From Pezicula radicicola (taxonomy: Eukaryota > Ascomycota > Leotiomycetes > Helotiales > Dermateaceae), in assembly GCA_003008705.1 (NCBI GenBank), contig PDUO01000003.1, positions 876,793 through 940,792 on the forward strand: 64,000 bases of DNA, in the 5' to 3' direction. Positions 14,325 through 26,009 of this stretch are shown one piece after another. The notes below the pieces were generated by a model. The model had not been told where the DNA came from. It saw only the letters and a program-made list of their open reading frames with translations, and did no database searches. The first letter of the stretch is position 1, and each line of letters begins with the position of its first letter. The position numbers and the translations under genes were made by a program.

Positions 14325-14926
14325 TCACATTCTCACCAGTTTCTTACTCGACACAAATCCACATCCAGTTTTCCCAGCCTGTGTCTGGGCCCCCAAACCA
14401 GAGCAGATGCCTGATGGCCCAGCACAACAGGTACTGGCACAATCCGCACCGCTGAGACACTGTCCGCCAATAAATTGCGTACCGGCACCATTCCCAACAT
14501 TCTTCGCTCCTGCAGGGTCAAATGCTGGACCGCCAGCTGCATTGCTCGTAGCCGCAGTTGTTGAACCGCTAGCCTCAGCTGAGGAAGTTGGAGAGACTGC
14601 GGGAGACGCGGCGGCAGCAGCTCCGTTGCTGGTTGATGAGAAGCCGCATCCTGTTTTGCCCGCCTGAGTTGCTGCACCTAGACCAGAGCAAATCCCGGTG
14701 GGATTCGCGCAACATGTGCTTGCGCAATCAGAGTCGCTCAGACATTGGCCACCAATGAATTGCTGTCCCGCACCGTTACCGACGTTCTTTGCACCAGCGG
14801 GGTCAAAAGGAGGGACAGCCAGGACTGTAAGGGCGACTTTGTAGAGAGTTAGCGACTGCTTGTATAATGTACGATGGCTTTAAGTAACTTACAGCTGAGA
14901 AAAGTGGCGATAGTTGAAGCTTTCAT
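14325..14926 (-). CDS. Small secreted cysteine-rich protein with two knottin-like repeats
   Basis: Predicted protein of 177 residues; exons 14926-14893 and 14824-14325. The 68-nt intron has a GTAAGT donor, a GCTAAC branch point and an ACAG acceptor. The N-terminus (MKASTIATFLSFLAVPP) fits a short signal peptide, so the product is probably secreted. The mature part has two near-identical units of about 55 residues. Each begins FDPAGAKNVGNGAG, continues QFIGGQCLS and ends AGKTGCGF, and the two are joined by an Ala/Ser/Thr linker. Each unit has six cysteines spaced C-x5-C-x3-CC-x6-C-x13-C, the order seen in knottins. The DPAGAKNVGNG signature matches fungal proteins annotated as biotrophy-associated secreted protein 2/3-like, usually about 100 residues with one unit; this copy is duplicated. 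A role at the host or substrate interface is inference. The gene sits alone beside AT-rich decayed DNA. Confidence 0.85.
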
Positions 14927-16885
14927 GATTGCGGCGAGATCTTGTTTTAAAGGAGTGAAATCGTTTGAATAAGTGTGATCGAAATAAGTATTATGAAAAT
15001 AAGGTCGGTTGCAAGATGGGAGTCTGCGAGACGAAAAGAAGTGAAGTTCGTATCAAACGAAAGAATTGAAAATATGAGTGATGTACAAGCTCTGGGCTGT
15101 TTGTTGAAGAATTATGCTGAGCGAAAGAGGTGCTCTCGATTCTTCTTATATCCTGTTGACATGAGTGACATACATATATTATCGGTTGAGGTCTATAAGA
15201 GGCGTGGCTCAAACTAGGCGCTGAGCCCGCTGCCATCTCGCCTAATTGAAACCCTAAATGTAATAAACTACCAAGCTCAGAAACGTCAGGGGTCGAGTCT
15301 GTGAATCCGATAAAACTGGACGAAAACCGCCATTCTACCCAATCGGCATCCACATGGCGTAAAGACTTGCAGACAGGCTTTTGCGGGGATCCGAGGGTTT
15401 GTAGATCCTTCTGTGAGGCGAAGCTTTTCTGTGACCAATCTTAGCTTCTGAAAAATGTGTTCTTCAGGAGATGCGAGGAATGGATCGTAATGCCGCCATG
15501 ATTGACAGTTTGATATTCGGAACTTGTTTTGATGTCGTGGGAATAATTGATACGACGCTGGGAAGTCGCAATTTTTGATTGGCGTTGATCTTCAGCTCAA
15601 AGAAGGGCATGAAGAGACGGAAATTGTGTACGGAGGCTATGCAGGCAGATCTTGACAATGAAGATCCGTAAGCATCACTGAGCTGGAAGATTGTAAAAGA
15701 TCTGGTCTTAATTTATTTACCTATTACAACTATCGTAGGGTAGCTGTAGGATATTCTACAGTAAGTCTATTCGGTGAATTAGTTACGAAGAACTGTTTTG
15801 TGGTTGCCATCCATCTAGAATTTGCGATTTTCCCCCTTACTCTCAATCGGCGGATGAAGCCGTCCGAATTCTTATTTCATGTAAAATGTCATCGCTATCA
15901 TTTTCTATCGCATTGCGCCAGGAGCTGTTAGATCAGATCTGCCATCCGTTTTCGAAAGTCCCATGGCTAAGCGAGGCAACTACGGCTGATTCTGTTGCAC
16001 TGCCAGTTTCAAGGGCTTGGACGGCCAGACCCCACCTCAGAGTTCGTCTAATACTGTAACTTTTGGGATCGGACGATAGACGCCAACCTCGAGGAGCTCG
16101 ACGAGTGATCTCTTCAAGTAAGGAGTGCATGATGGCTTTTGGAAGCGAAACATTCCTTACTCGTCGCTAAGACCTCCCTCCATTCGCCCCTTTTTAAGCG
16201 AGACACATGGATGAATGGAGTTTTGCGAAACACGGCTTCAAGTGAGCTGGCCGTTCTTATACCACCCGTACTGTGACTGGCACGTTTTCCAAAGCTAATA
16301 CGCCTAACAATTACTTTCCGTGAGAGGCATTGGATACCAAGTCCAACACCGATACTTTCCACATTTTCTGACACTCTGCGACTTTACAGTACGTGAAATT
16401 TGAATATGATATGCCAATAGTTGTGCCATATAAGCCACGAGTTGACCCTTAGCCAGTCTCACCTACGTGTGTCGAAACAGCCACCATAACTTTTATAGTT
16501 CTACATTTCCTCCAGCACTCGAGTTCTCTATCCCATCTCCAACGTAATTTTCATATCCATCTTCAACTTGGGCCTATAGAACTATAGAAGAATTAGCATT
16601 CTGGGCTGGGCTCTTAAGTTCTTCAAATATTACATGTGCTCTTATACCTAAGGACAAATTAACGCATGACTTGGTGGCTCTACGTGCCATTTATTGTGAT
16701 GTCCAGTTAACTGATTCAGAATGACGAGTTTATTGGTTGAGTGGTGTAACTTACTGAGGTTATGCATTCGAAATAAAACTTTTACCTGTCTGTAATAGGA
16801 GAGAATAGCTTGCCATAGATTTAGAGAAAGCGATATCAGAGCTTTCATGGGCTATTGTGGCAGCACAAACAACTCAGACAGATAT
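14927..16885. other. Gene-free stretch
   Basis: This stretch contains the presumed promoter of the secreted-protein gene (to about 15.2 kb), then non-coding-looking DNA. A minus-strand frame at 16114-16374 and a shorter one at 15933-16130 are open, but neither resembles a known family and no consistent splicing joins them. Confidence 0.45.
15144..15151 (-). promoter_or_regulatory. Possible TATA element of the secreted-protein gene
   Basis: On the minus strand the sequence reads TATAAGAA about 220 nt upstream of the ATG at 14926. A T/C-rich leader lies between the two. It is the closest TATA-like match to the start on the correct strand. Weak evidence by itself. Confidence 0.3.
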
Positions 16886-16889
16886 ATTG

Positions 16890-17976
16890 TCAACTTCTAT
16901 CTTCCAAAATTTCAGCTCCAGGTAAGCCTAAAGAGCTCAGCCAGATCTCACTCGCTTGTGAGAACGGATCTGGGCCATCAACGTCCTCCACAAGCACAAC
17001 ATTTTTATCTACTAGAGCAAGTGCCTTGGTATGCGCTGTATAGGCGTCTGGGTTTGTGTTCAACGCAACCTCGAAAGGCGCAACACCACAATCCTTCAAG
17101 CCATCTAATACCGCAACAACCAAGGGTCTGGTCAGCATGCCTCTGTGGCCGCCTCCTGCTGCAACATGAAGGAGTGTCTAGGCCTTTGGGATCTCACTCA
17201 TAAATATACCAAGTATGATGTTCTGACAACTCTCCAAATAATTTTTCATTTCCGAAATGTGCTGCAAAGAAGTTGGGCGGCCACTTTACTCGTTTAGGTT
17301 TGAATAATAGTAATGCATGAATGCTCAGTAAAGTCAATGTCATCAACATTGCAGTGTATTACGGCACGGTGTATACTGGTAAAACTAAACTCATCTTGGC
17401 ACTTAAATCTTGGAACAAGGCTTCGATTGCATTTCTAGATTCTGCAACCGTGCTTGTTTTAAACATCCAACTTCAATTTCAATTGAATTCCTTAACTATC
17501 ATCCGGTAGATGGTAAGCGGCCGCACACTATATCCTACCATAGCGCGGTTAATAACAGCTTCCAAGGCCAGCATTCTGTCAAAAGTAATGCTCCGAAGAG
17601 GCGAGAAATATTTGGCTTTTAGGCTGCTAGTGACCACGCAAGAGGTGTTCTGAATTTCAGTTTCCGCACATGTTCTCTCAAATACGGACTCATTAACTTT
17701 CTTACGTTGCCTTCATTCCATCACAGCTAATGGATTACTTGTCTTGCTAGCAAGATTGAGTAGCGCTCTATTAATCTTCTCTACAAAAGCTGTTCCACAT
17801 AAATGACCCAAAGACCTACTAAAGACCTCACGCAACGTCTCTGTTTCAACAGACCATCTTGAGTTAACCTCCTTTACGTGATAGGAAAATCGGGTTCGAT
17901 TGGATGAGGATATCTGATACTCATTGGAAGTGAGCTGGTTTAGGATAAAAGTAACGTCTTCGCCAACAACAGGCAA
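16890..17976 (-). pseudogene. Decayed ankyrin-type gene
   Basis: Read on the minus strand, several protein-like segments follow one another in different frames. At 17976-17713 a segment ends in NRALLNLASKTSNP. At about 17300-17205 comes HFGNEKLFGELSEHHT. Then comes an ankyrin-like stretch, TLLHVAAGGGHRGML, which continues (17169-16890) into FEVALNTNPDAYTAH and ends at a stop. In-frame stops and frame changes separate the pieces. Just before TLLHVAAGGGH the codon is TAG in the context PKA-stop-TLLH, where TGG (Trp) would be natural. The TLLHVAA-GGH core is typical of ankyrin repeats in large fungal ankyrin or STAND proteins. I read this as one gene decayed by point mutation. An alternative is a real small gene whose exon begins at CCTAG/ACACTC near 17180. 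Confidence 0.5.
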
Positions 17977-18020
17977 AGTCTGGATAGTGATCCTGACGTA
18001 AGTGGAAGATATGACGGGGT

Positions 18021-18164
18021 TGTCACGGAAAGTGGGCCCTCCCGGGCCTATATAGAGCTATTCTAGCCACTTCTCTGGCTCTCTAATCCTTCGAATAACA
18101 CTCCTTTTGACCTCCTTTTTGACCTCCGAAAACTAGCTTCTAGAGCTTGATTTCCTCCGTGACA
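18021..18164. mobile_element. Solo LTR of an LTR retrotransposon
   Basis: A 144-bp segment starts TGTCACGGA and ends TCCGTGACA, the TG...CA ends and short inverted termini expected of an LTR. Just inside the left end are GGGCCC and CCCGGG blocks followed by TATATAGAG (from about 18049), a plausible promoter TATA. A short direct repeat of CTTTTTGACCTCC type lies at 18102-18127. The five bases flanking it are GGGGT on the left and GGTGT on the right, a target-site duplication with one mismatch. There is no internal region, gag or pol beside it, so it is a solo LTR. Orientation is assigned only by the TATA (plus). Confidence 0.72.
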
Positions 18165-19484
18165 GGTGTTAGTCATGGGCTCTAAGTTTGAATTAGCATG
18201 GATCAAAAATTCTTTTAGGAGGATAGTACCGTACCAACTGGTTTGTAAGAAATCCTTTTAATTAGGGCAAGTGAGTCGCAATTTACTCAAATTAAATGGG
18301 CTAGGCTTATGTCTTACATGTCAATAGAACCCTTCAAGATAATTTCTTGCAATGCAATTTATACCGGGCCATTTATTTATTCATTAGCGAACAGAACTTA
18401 ATTGGAAGCTTATAGAAAATCTCAGCTGAGACATTGCCAATCATAGTTTTATGATATAGTAACACGAGCTAATTAAGTGGTTTATCCGATGAGTAAAAGA
18501 CTATATGCTCCGTACTCATATGTGAGGGACTTTTTTAAACTATGAGTTGAGCATTTTCCAGTTTCTATAAGGATATAAGGTATAATGATGTTACTACTAT
18601 AGTTTCTCCACGACTTCCTCTCATAACAGGTCTTCTTAGATGTATGATCCATTCATCACTTCAATCACAAACTTACTACTTTAAATAGGACAATAATGAC
18701 GGATCCCATTGATACCTTCCCTATCCTTACCGCCCCTCTTCCCCCCAAGCAATTGAACTCGTCTCGGAAACAACATAGTTTGGGCAATAAGGGCAGAAGC
18801 AGAGACTTATACCTAGCACACAACTCCTCTAAAAATGCATCCCCACCACTCGGTTCCATCGGATATCGGCATAATCCGGCGACAGACGTGTCACGAGAAA
18901 ATGAAATCCCTCATGTACGCATGCAACAAATCGAATATTAGAATACGGAAGCTTTTTTGCGAGAGACCAGAAAAAGAGCAACTAGGGTCGGCAGTGCAGG
19001 GCAAAAGATGACAGCCGTAGCCTGACGTATCATCAGTCGAAGTATTTAATGGTACTGAGGGAGCTTCCATTTTCTTGTTCTCGCAAGGCAGTAGCGCAGT
19101 CAGAAAATAGAAGCAAAAAGGAACATTGTCGACAACCAAAAATGTTGTGAGCGACATCCTTGTTGTAAGTAGTCGGTGGGCAACCAGGTGCACCTCTTGC
19201 CGGATCATTTTTGTTGAGATAACTCGCAATGGCCTAGCTGTGTGTCAAGCACCTAGCTCTTTCCACTCAGCGAGAGGTGCCAGCATTCATAAAACGCTGT
19301 AAAATTAATGCGGACCCTAACCCAAACCTACTATACAGCGAAAAAGGTCCCCTCTAAACTCCATCATGTCATGCAACAGTAGCCATGCACCTCTACCTCA
19401 CAAGCCAGCACATCCCATATCATACAGTAGCATCTGCTCTTCCCACATTGCCTCATTTACCAACTCCCTAATAGCCAGACAGAC
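18165..19484. other. Intergenic stretch, AT-rich left half
   Basis: The part from 18.17 to 18.67 kb is AT-rich with dense stops. From 18.7 to 19.3 kb two opposing frames of 80-110 codons exist without recognisable features. The last part is probably the 3' untranslated region of the SAPS gene, which ends at 19485. Confidence 0.45.
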
Positions 19485-22400
19485 CTACTTAGTTGCAGTC
19501 CCCTCATCAGCAGCACTCTCCGCATGCTGGATCTCCACCAACTCCTCCTCACCCTCAACCCTCTTTTCTGTAATACCATTCCCCTCACCACCCATCGCCG
19601 ATTCACGAGCGACATGAACAACCTCCTCATCATCCTCATCATCAAGGCTGGTTCTCCTCTTCGCCTCTGTCGTCATACTAAGTCTTCTCCTCCCAGACTT
19701 CCTTTCGCGTTCACCATCAAGGCCGTTGCCGAAGCCACCAGGTCCGTCATCACTATCGCTACTATTTGAGTCACTGTCCTGTAGCACGACGTTGTTAGCA
19801 CCTCTGAAATGGCTCCCGTCGGGCCCATCGATATCCTCGCGCTCTTCAAAATCCACCTCATCATCATCATCATCGTCGTCGTCATTATCATCGAAATGAA
19901 ACGATGTCCCCTTCATAGTCGCACTCCTAGTCTGGCCGAAAGGCCACAGGGTGGGAAATGACCCTCGTTCTGAAACATTGCTAAAAGACAACGGAGGGAG
20001 GGAGATACCCACATCATTTTGCTGGACAGGCCCTCCAAGTATATCACCCACATCTGTCTGATCACCAACGAGGTCCGTCCCAGGAGGGAGATGGCCCTTA
20101 CCTTCAGCCTCGGCTTCGAGATCACCGATCGTGAAATCACCTTCGTCATCTTCATCGTCTTCCTCTGTGGCAAAGGGATTCAGGTTTTTGCGGTGCTCGG
20201 CTTCTTCGCTATCGGAATTATTGTTCTCTATAGCTTGCTTGGAGTGCAAAGCTAGCCGGGCTGCAAGTTGGCGGCGTGCTCGAGAGGGAGGAATGTTGAG
20301 AGGTGGTGGAGGGACCCCAGGCGGTGGTGCTGATGGAGGCTCAAGGTCGGAAGTAGTGGCCACTGTTGTCGACGGTGTTGTGATGTAACGTGAGAACTGA
20401 GTGAGTTTCATGTTAGCCAAAATTCTTGATCACGCACATTGACTAAGCACAACGAGAAGCCAAGCTCAATGGAGCGGGCGTTGAATAGTGCATTCTTCAG
20501 CAATAAAGCCTAGTAGAGCGGTTCGAATATGATCAGAACTGCTCTGCATACTGACAAAATCGCCCTAGAAAGCCAAACGAACGCCAGAACGCGTATCTTC
20601 ATGAGATGTAAAGTACAGTACAAAAGACATTTGGAAAAAGCTACTGCTTGTGGACTCCGCCCTCGGGAAATAAGGGGGTCTCGCGATCAAGCTTCTCCAA
20701 ATACTCGTAATCGATGTCTTCATCGTCGAAAGTATCGAGATTAGGGGCTGGAGGAACAGAATAAGTATGACCCACTTCAGCCGCGCCACTATGATTCCTT
20801 GACCCTTCGTCTTCATTATCCTCATCCATTTCGTCGTCTTCTTCATCACTCGAGCTTCCGAACCCGCTTAGTAATGTTCCGCCGGTAAGAGTGAAGCTGC
20901 TAATCGATGCACCGTTGTTGCCGTTCGCGAGATCGATACTATCGAGACCAGCCGTTCCATTCAAGCCTGCTTCCGCCAAGGCCGAAGATGCGCCCCCAAG
21001 GTTGTTTGCTGCGTTGACTGCATTCATAACAGCTTGTCGTGGCCCAACCGACATGTCTGGTCTAACCCCTCCTAAGATAGCATTGTCTCTTTCACGTGTC
21101 TCTGCCAAAGTGACCTCGACATACGTGATCCATTCCGCATTCATCACTTTCTCAAGCACCGACTCTGAAAGGAGCTCCGGTGGATGCCTTTCGGTAAACT
21201 TGACAACTTCCTCTGCGATCAGCGTCAAATGGCCCATGTAACCAAGGCGCATCTTGCTCTTCTCCTGTGCCTCGTCACTTTTCTTTTGTCCTTCAACAAT
21301 TCGAATTGTGATATTTCCGGTCTCAAAAAGGTCAATTGAAAGTGTGCGGTTGAAACCGCGGTCCATGGGACCATTGAATACTTGCTGTACAACATCATAG
21401 ACAACATTATGAAGGAAGTTGTTCCATGGGAATCTGAAGAAGAAATCCTATATAGAGGTTATTCGGTGCACAGACCTTAATTGTACGACAAAACTTACTA
21501 GAATAGTTGGGACGACTTTATGCTCAACAAATTGCATCTTAAGGAAGTCTCCCACAACGGGGGCTACAGATTGGTCCAATCCCGAGGCCATCTGGGTCGA
21601 GTCGTCTACGTTCGCCATAAGCATTGAGTTTGAGCTCTCACCAGCCTCTCCCATGGTGGTATCCTGTGTTTCCGTAGTCTCACCACTACTGTCAATCGCT
21701 GGAGGTGCCGATGGCGCCTTTGCAACTTGTTCGGCAGATTTTTCGGATGACTCTGTCTTTTTAGCGGCAAACAACGGCGCCGGGTGATCGTCTGGATGGG
21801 GCGAAAATGCTTCCAATGACTGTTGGGCTTCAGCAATTGATTCCGGTCCGGACTCAGGAGTTGTTGGCTCAATCTCCTCCAGCTTCTCTGCTTCTTTTCT
21901 AGGTGGGCTTTCAGCCGACTCTTCTGACGAATCTGGGGTAACATCTGGTGTTTCCTTCGAGTCTGCCGTAGACGTCTCACTACCCTCAGCGTCAGGCAAA
22001 TGCCCATCTGCGCCTTCTATGGAGGGTGGCGGCGAAGTCATAGGTGTATCTTCCTCGTGGAAATCCATCGACCCAAGGTTTTTTGCGAGCTCTTTGGTTG
22101 GTGATAGCGGTAGGGGAGTCAAGTCAGGGTCGTCCATATGGGAGGGTTCGAAAGCTGCATCTGGGTTGAGTCTCGGCGAGCTAAGAGGTTCGTCTACAAA
22201 GTCTTCATCGTCCTTGTCAAGGAAAGAGAGTGGTGTTGAAGACTTTCCAGCTGAAGGAAGCTCCTCTTCTGGTTTCTCGTCAAAGTCGTCCTTGGCGTCA
22301 TCGCCAAGATCTGCAGAATGCGTGACCTCTTCAAATCCGTCATCATCGGAAGCGTTTTGCACTTCGAGTTTTCGTGATCCGTCAGGCGACCCCAGCCGAG

Positions 22401-23826
22401 TTTGTGTAGAGGATTTCATGGTGAGGTCTTCATCGGGTAGTAAAGACTGATCGTTTGGAACGTAAAGCTTTCCTTCGGACTTCAACCTTTCTCGCTCGAG
22501 ATCTCGAGCACGGACAAACTCCTCGCTACCGATCTCGTTCAGAAGGCCCATATTACTACAGTGCAGGAGCTCTGCCATAAGTTCGCAAGTCTTAAACCTA
22601 TCGAATCCAAGAGGCTCTATTTTGCCGCCAAATGCCGCACTCAATTCCTTCCTTCGAATTGTGACCGGGCCGCTCTCATTACCACTAATAGTATGATTGG
22701 GACTGAGTATGAGCTCCATAAAGTCAGGCACGTGTTGTGCAAACATTCGAAGCAGGGTCCCCAGATAAATAGGGTCTCGGCTTGATGGTATCGAATTTGC
22801 CTCTGCTCCGACGTCCGGATCATAATCCGAGTTATTCTTGCGAATAACTTCGATAACAATTCCCACACCCACAGTTAAAGGGTTCCCGCCTTTCAGCATG
22901 TCGGAAATAAGCTTCTCGATACATGGTTGTGATACCAATTGCCGCGTTAACTCATTTGGCCCTATGCAGGACTGCTCATTTTGTGAGGCATTAGCTGAGA
23001 TGGTGATGATGGCCTTCAAGAAATCGCCAGCCGATGTTTGCGTTGCCCAGGAGTGTTCCGAAGATAAAAAGGACAGGAGAATTGGCATGAGATCTTGGGA
23101 ATGAAGCCACTGTATGAGAATATTAGTATATTACCATGATAGTTAAGTTATATTTCTTACATCAACAATTCCTTGCCCACCCTCGGCTTTCTCAAGACTT
23201 ATGATTTTCAACAACAAGTCCATAATCATAGGAGAGTCCACATGTTGAAGCATATCTTTCACAGCCCCGTCGAGCGATTTGAAGAGTTCGAGCATTTCCT
23301 CGGTCTTTTTATCTAAGAGAGCTTCATTGACTTTGGTGAAGTAACTGGCCTGTAGAGGATCCAAGGGTGGAGATAGCTTCAAAAATTCCCAAAACTTACG
23401 CAGGATGGGTTGGTTCTCCATCAAAGACTCGGATATTGACCAATTGTCAGAAGACAAAACCTCGGCCGAAACGTATGCATATCGGTTCCGTTTCTTCTCC
23501 TTCTCGTCCTCCTCATCCTCGGGATTGGACCTAGTTACTGAGAATGACCGCTCCTTGCCCTTCGATTCCGAAGCTTCAGTATCTTCCTCCTTTGTCTCTG
23601 GCTCCTCAGGCTGAGCAGGAACTTCGGGTTTGGGGGCCACAACATATTCGAGCAGCTTCTCTAGAACCTTATCCTCCCGTAGATACTCAATGAGCTTGGT
23701 GTTATGTTGCTTTAGCTCTTGTATCAAATCACTTTCATCTAGCAATTCTTCAAGTGTGACATCGGGCTTTTCGAGCAGTGTATCAATTGTGGAAACATTG
23801 GCGTAGCCGCCAAAACGCCAAAACAT
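19485..23826 (-). CDS. SAPS-family Sit4/PP6 phosphatase-associated protein
   Basis: About 1,340 residues. The N-terminus, MFWRFGGYANVSTIDTLLEK followed by a conserved helical region with LDESDLIQELK, is the signature of SAPS proteins (yeast SAP155/185/190, S. pombe Ekc1), which bind and direct the PP2A-like phosphatase Sit4/PP6. Exons: 23826-23161, 23109-21499, 21447-20645, then about 20424-19485. The first two introns have GTAAGA/GTAAGT donors and clean acceptors and keep frame, and conserved SAPS blocks continue across them (FPWNNFLHNVVYDVVQQVF, then MRLGYMGHLTLIAEEVVKF). The middle (about residues 400-560) is Ser/Pro/Glu-rich and disordered. The tail has IPPSRARRQLAARLALH and a run of eight Asp. 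The last intron is uncertain: one frame-keeping choice is donor 20644 (GTAGCT) with acceptor CAAG before 20424. A better-looking acceptor (CTAAC branch, CTCAG before 20396) does not keep frame with that donor. It is divergent from VPS60. Confidence 0.92.
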
Positions 23827-25303
23827 CTTGTCGTTTTATGTAACGGCGCTCGAGTTCCACCGGTAATACGGTGGGAAATCGAGACAGCGATGGTTTTTAC
23901 AGACACCAGGTATCCGACGGTTGTGCATGCGAGTATATCGGAAAATCGCTAAAGAGCCGCAAGCAGATAAAGCGATCTTTCTCCACTGGGGCGCTTGTGT
24001 CGAAGCAGCTGCGCGTTTATGAAGGGTTGTCTATGTTCGTATTGCGATTTGTAACAAAAACAGTCGGACACCGCGAGTCTGCAGATGATGGAAGTTAGTT
24101 TGTGTGAGTCGGTGAGGATTTGTGCCATGGCTTAGGGTTGTCGTCACAAGTGCCTGGCGGGCTCTGACTTGCGCGCGCACCGTGGATCCCCACAACAGAT
24201 CGCGCTCGCAGATGATGGGCACTTACAAAGGATCCCCTAGATATCAGAGGCACCATAGAACTGCAGATGTCGAGGTCGTGTGCCAGGAATTAAGGTAGAC
24301 CGACCAGAGATATTGAGGCTCTGCAAAGCGTGAGCTGGCGATGTCGCGGACCGCAAACTGGACCAGGATTAAAGAGCACTGTGGTAAACTCGGGTATCAA
24401 AAGAACAACAAGAAAGGAATAGAAGTACAGCAGCAATCTTTATCGGGATTGTGAATTGGTCGAATCTGTTGGAATGGCGAGGGTCGTAGAAGTTAGATCG
24501 AGGTCTCTGATATGGTCTGGGTTTAGTGAGATCTTTTCCGTGTGTCCCCTGTCAGCCAGAACAGTGCAAACACCTGACTCTGGGCAACCCAAGTACCTTG
24601 ATCAAGCCCCTATCCCAAGCAGAAGATTTTGCGTTCCAAAAAGTAAGCCAACATGGGATTTGCACAAATTGCATTCACAATACGATAACATATCATAAAT
24701 GGTTCGGATTTGAAATGAACAGTTTTAATGATAACCATCTTGGGAATTTTTCTTATTTTCTACAATAATACAGGTCTTCTGCAACACCTTGCACACGGAA
24801 ACATGCCCATGCCATTGAAACACGATTGTCTAGGAGACGGGCTGACCACGCTTACCCACCAGTACAGTAGAGGCTAGTGTTGCTTGCAATGCCATGTGAC
24901 GCCACGTGATGGGACATGGATCCGTGCTGATGACGGGGTGATGGTGGCTTTTGATGGGCCGAGGACGACGGGGACAGGCAGCCTTATGAAGAGCTTCGAG
25001 AAGAAGCGCAGCGCGACACCGTTTTGTCTCTCAAAGTACAGAACAGAAGTACAGAAGCACAACGCTTGCGCTCAGCCTTAAAGCAACGTGTGTGGATTAA
25101 CTGTCTACCTGCAGACCGGCCACCTGCCTACCAGAACACAATCACGCTGAGACGTCTTCACTGAACGAGCTTTGCTATTCACCCCGCCTCAGCAAACCAC
25201 CCTACACAATCTCCTTAGTGCTTCTGTCTTACGAGGCAAGCACCTCCTTCGCAAATCCTATCTGCGCCATATCTACGCTCTACGCTCTCCGCCTGCCTCC
25301 AAG
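23827..25303. other. Shared promoter region between the SAPS and VPS60 genes
   Basis: Divergent promoter interval of about 1.5 kb with no gene-like frame. CA/CT-rich sequence precedes the VPS60 start (25180-25300), as expected of a 5' leader. Confidence 0.5.
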
Positions 25304-26009
25304 ATGAACCGACTCTTTGGCGCAAAGAGCTCAGCTCCCAAGCCAACACTAAGCTCTGCAATCTCTAATGTACCTACCAACCCTGCCTTGCCACCTTTGC
25401 AATAATGAACATAACTAATGCGCATGTGCCCCCAAGGTAGACGACCGTGTTGCCTCGATCGATGTCAAGCTCGCAAGCATCAACGCTGAACTAACTGGCT
25501 ACCAGACAAAACTCAGCAAAATGCGCGACGGACCAGGCAAGACAGCCATTAAACAGAAAGCCCTCAAAGTCTTGCAACGTCGAAAAATGTACGAAGGACA
25601 ACGTGACCAACTACAGCAACAGTCCTGGAACATGGAACAAGCAGGCATGATGCAAGACAACCTTAAGAACGTAATGACAACTGTGGACGCCATGAAGACA
25701 ACGAACAAGGCCCTAAAACAACAGTATGGCAAAATCGATATTGACAAAATTGAGCGCATGCAGGATGAGATGGCGGACTTGATGGATATTGGCAACGATA
25801 TCCAGGAGAGCATAAGTAGGAGCTATGATATTCCTGAGGATGTTGATGAGGCGGAGTTGGATGCCGAGTTGGAGGCGCTTGGGGAGGAGGTGGAGTTCGA
25901 GAGTTATGCAACCGAGGGAAGTGTGCCGAATTTCATGACGGATGAGGTGCCAACGTTCATTGATGAGCCGCCACAGAAGGAGGGCCAGGTTAAGGAGGCT
26001 GCTGGCTAG
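25304..26009 (+). CDS. VPS60: ESCRT-III-related protein VPS60 (CHMP5 type)
   Basis: Predicted 212 residues in two exons, 25304-25369 and 25437-26009. The 67-nt intron has donor GTACCT, branch ACTAAT and acceptor CCAAG, and splits after TLSSAISN. The start MNRLFGAKSS, the basic first helix (VDDRVASIDVKLASINAEL), the next segment KMRDGPGKTAIKQKALKVLQ and the late acidic helix DVDEAELDAELEALGEEVEF are the pattern of the Snf7/VPS60 family. The short MNRLFG start separates VPS60 from Snf7/Vps20/Vps24. Family members act at endosomes in late multivesicular-body sorting, binding Vta1 and stimulating Vps4. The length matches the family, and no key segment is missing. Confidence 0.93.

Noticed and set aside
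19310..19330. CCCTAACCC-like telomere word
   Set aside because: A single copy only, not an array; window is not telomeric on this evidence.
20019..20388. Plus-strand frames inside the SAPS gene
   Set aside because: Antisense shadows of the acidic low-complexity exon.
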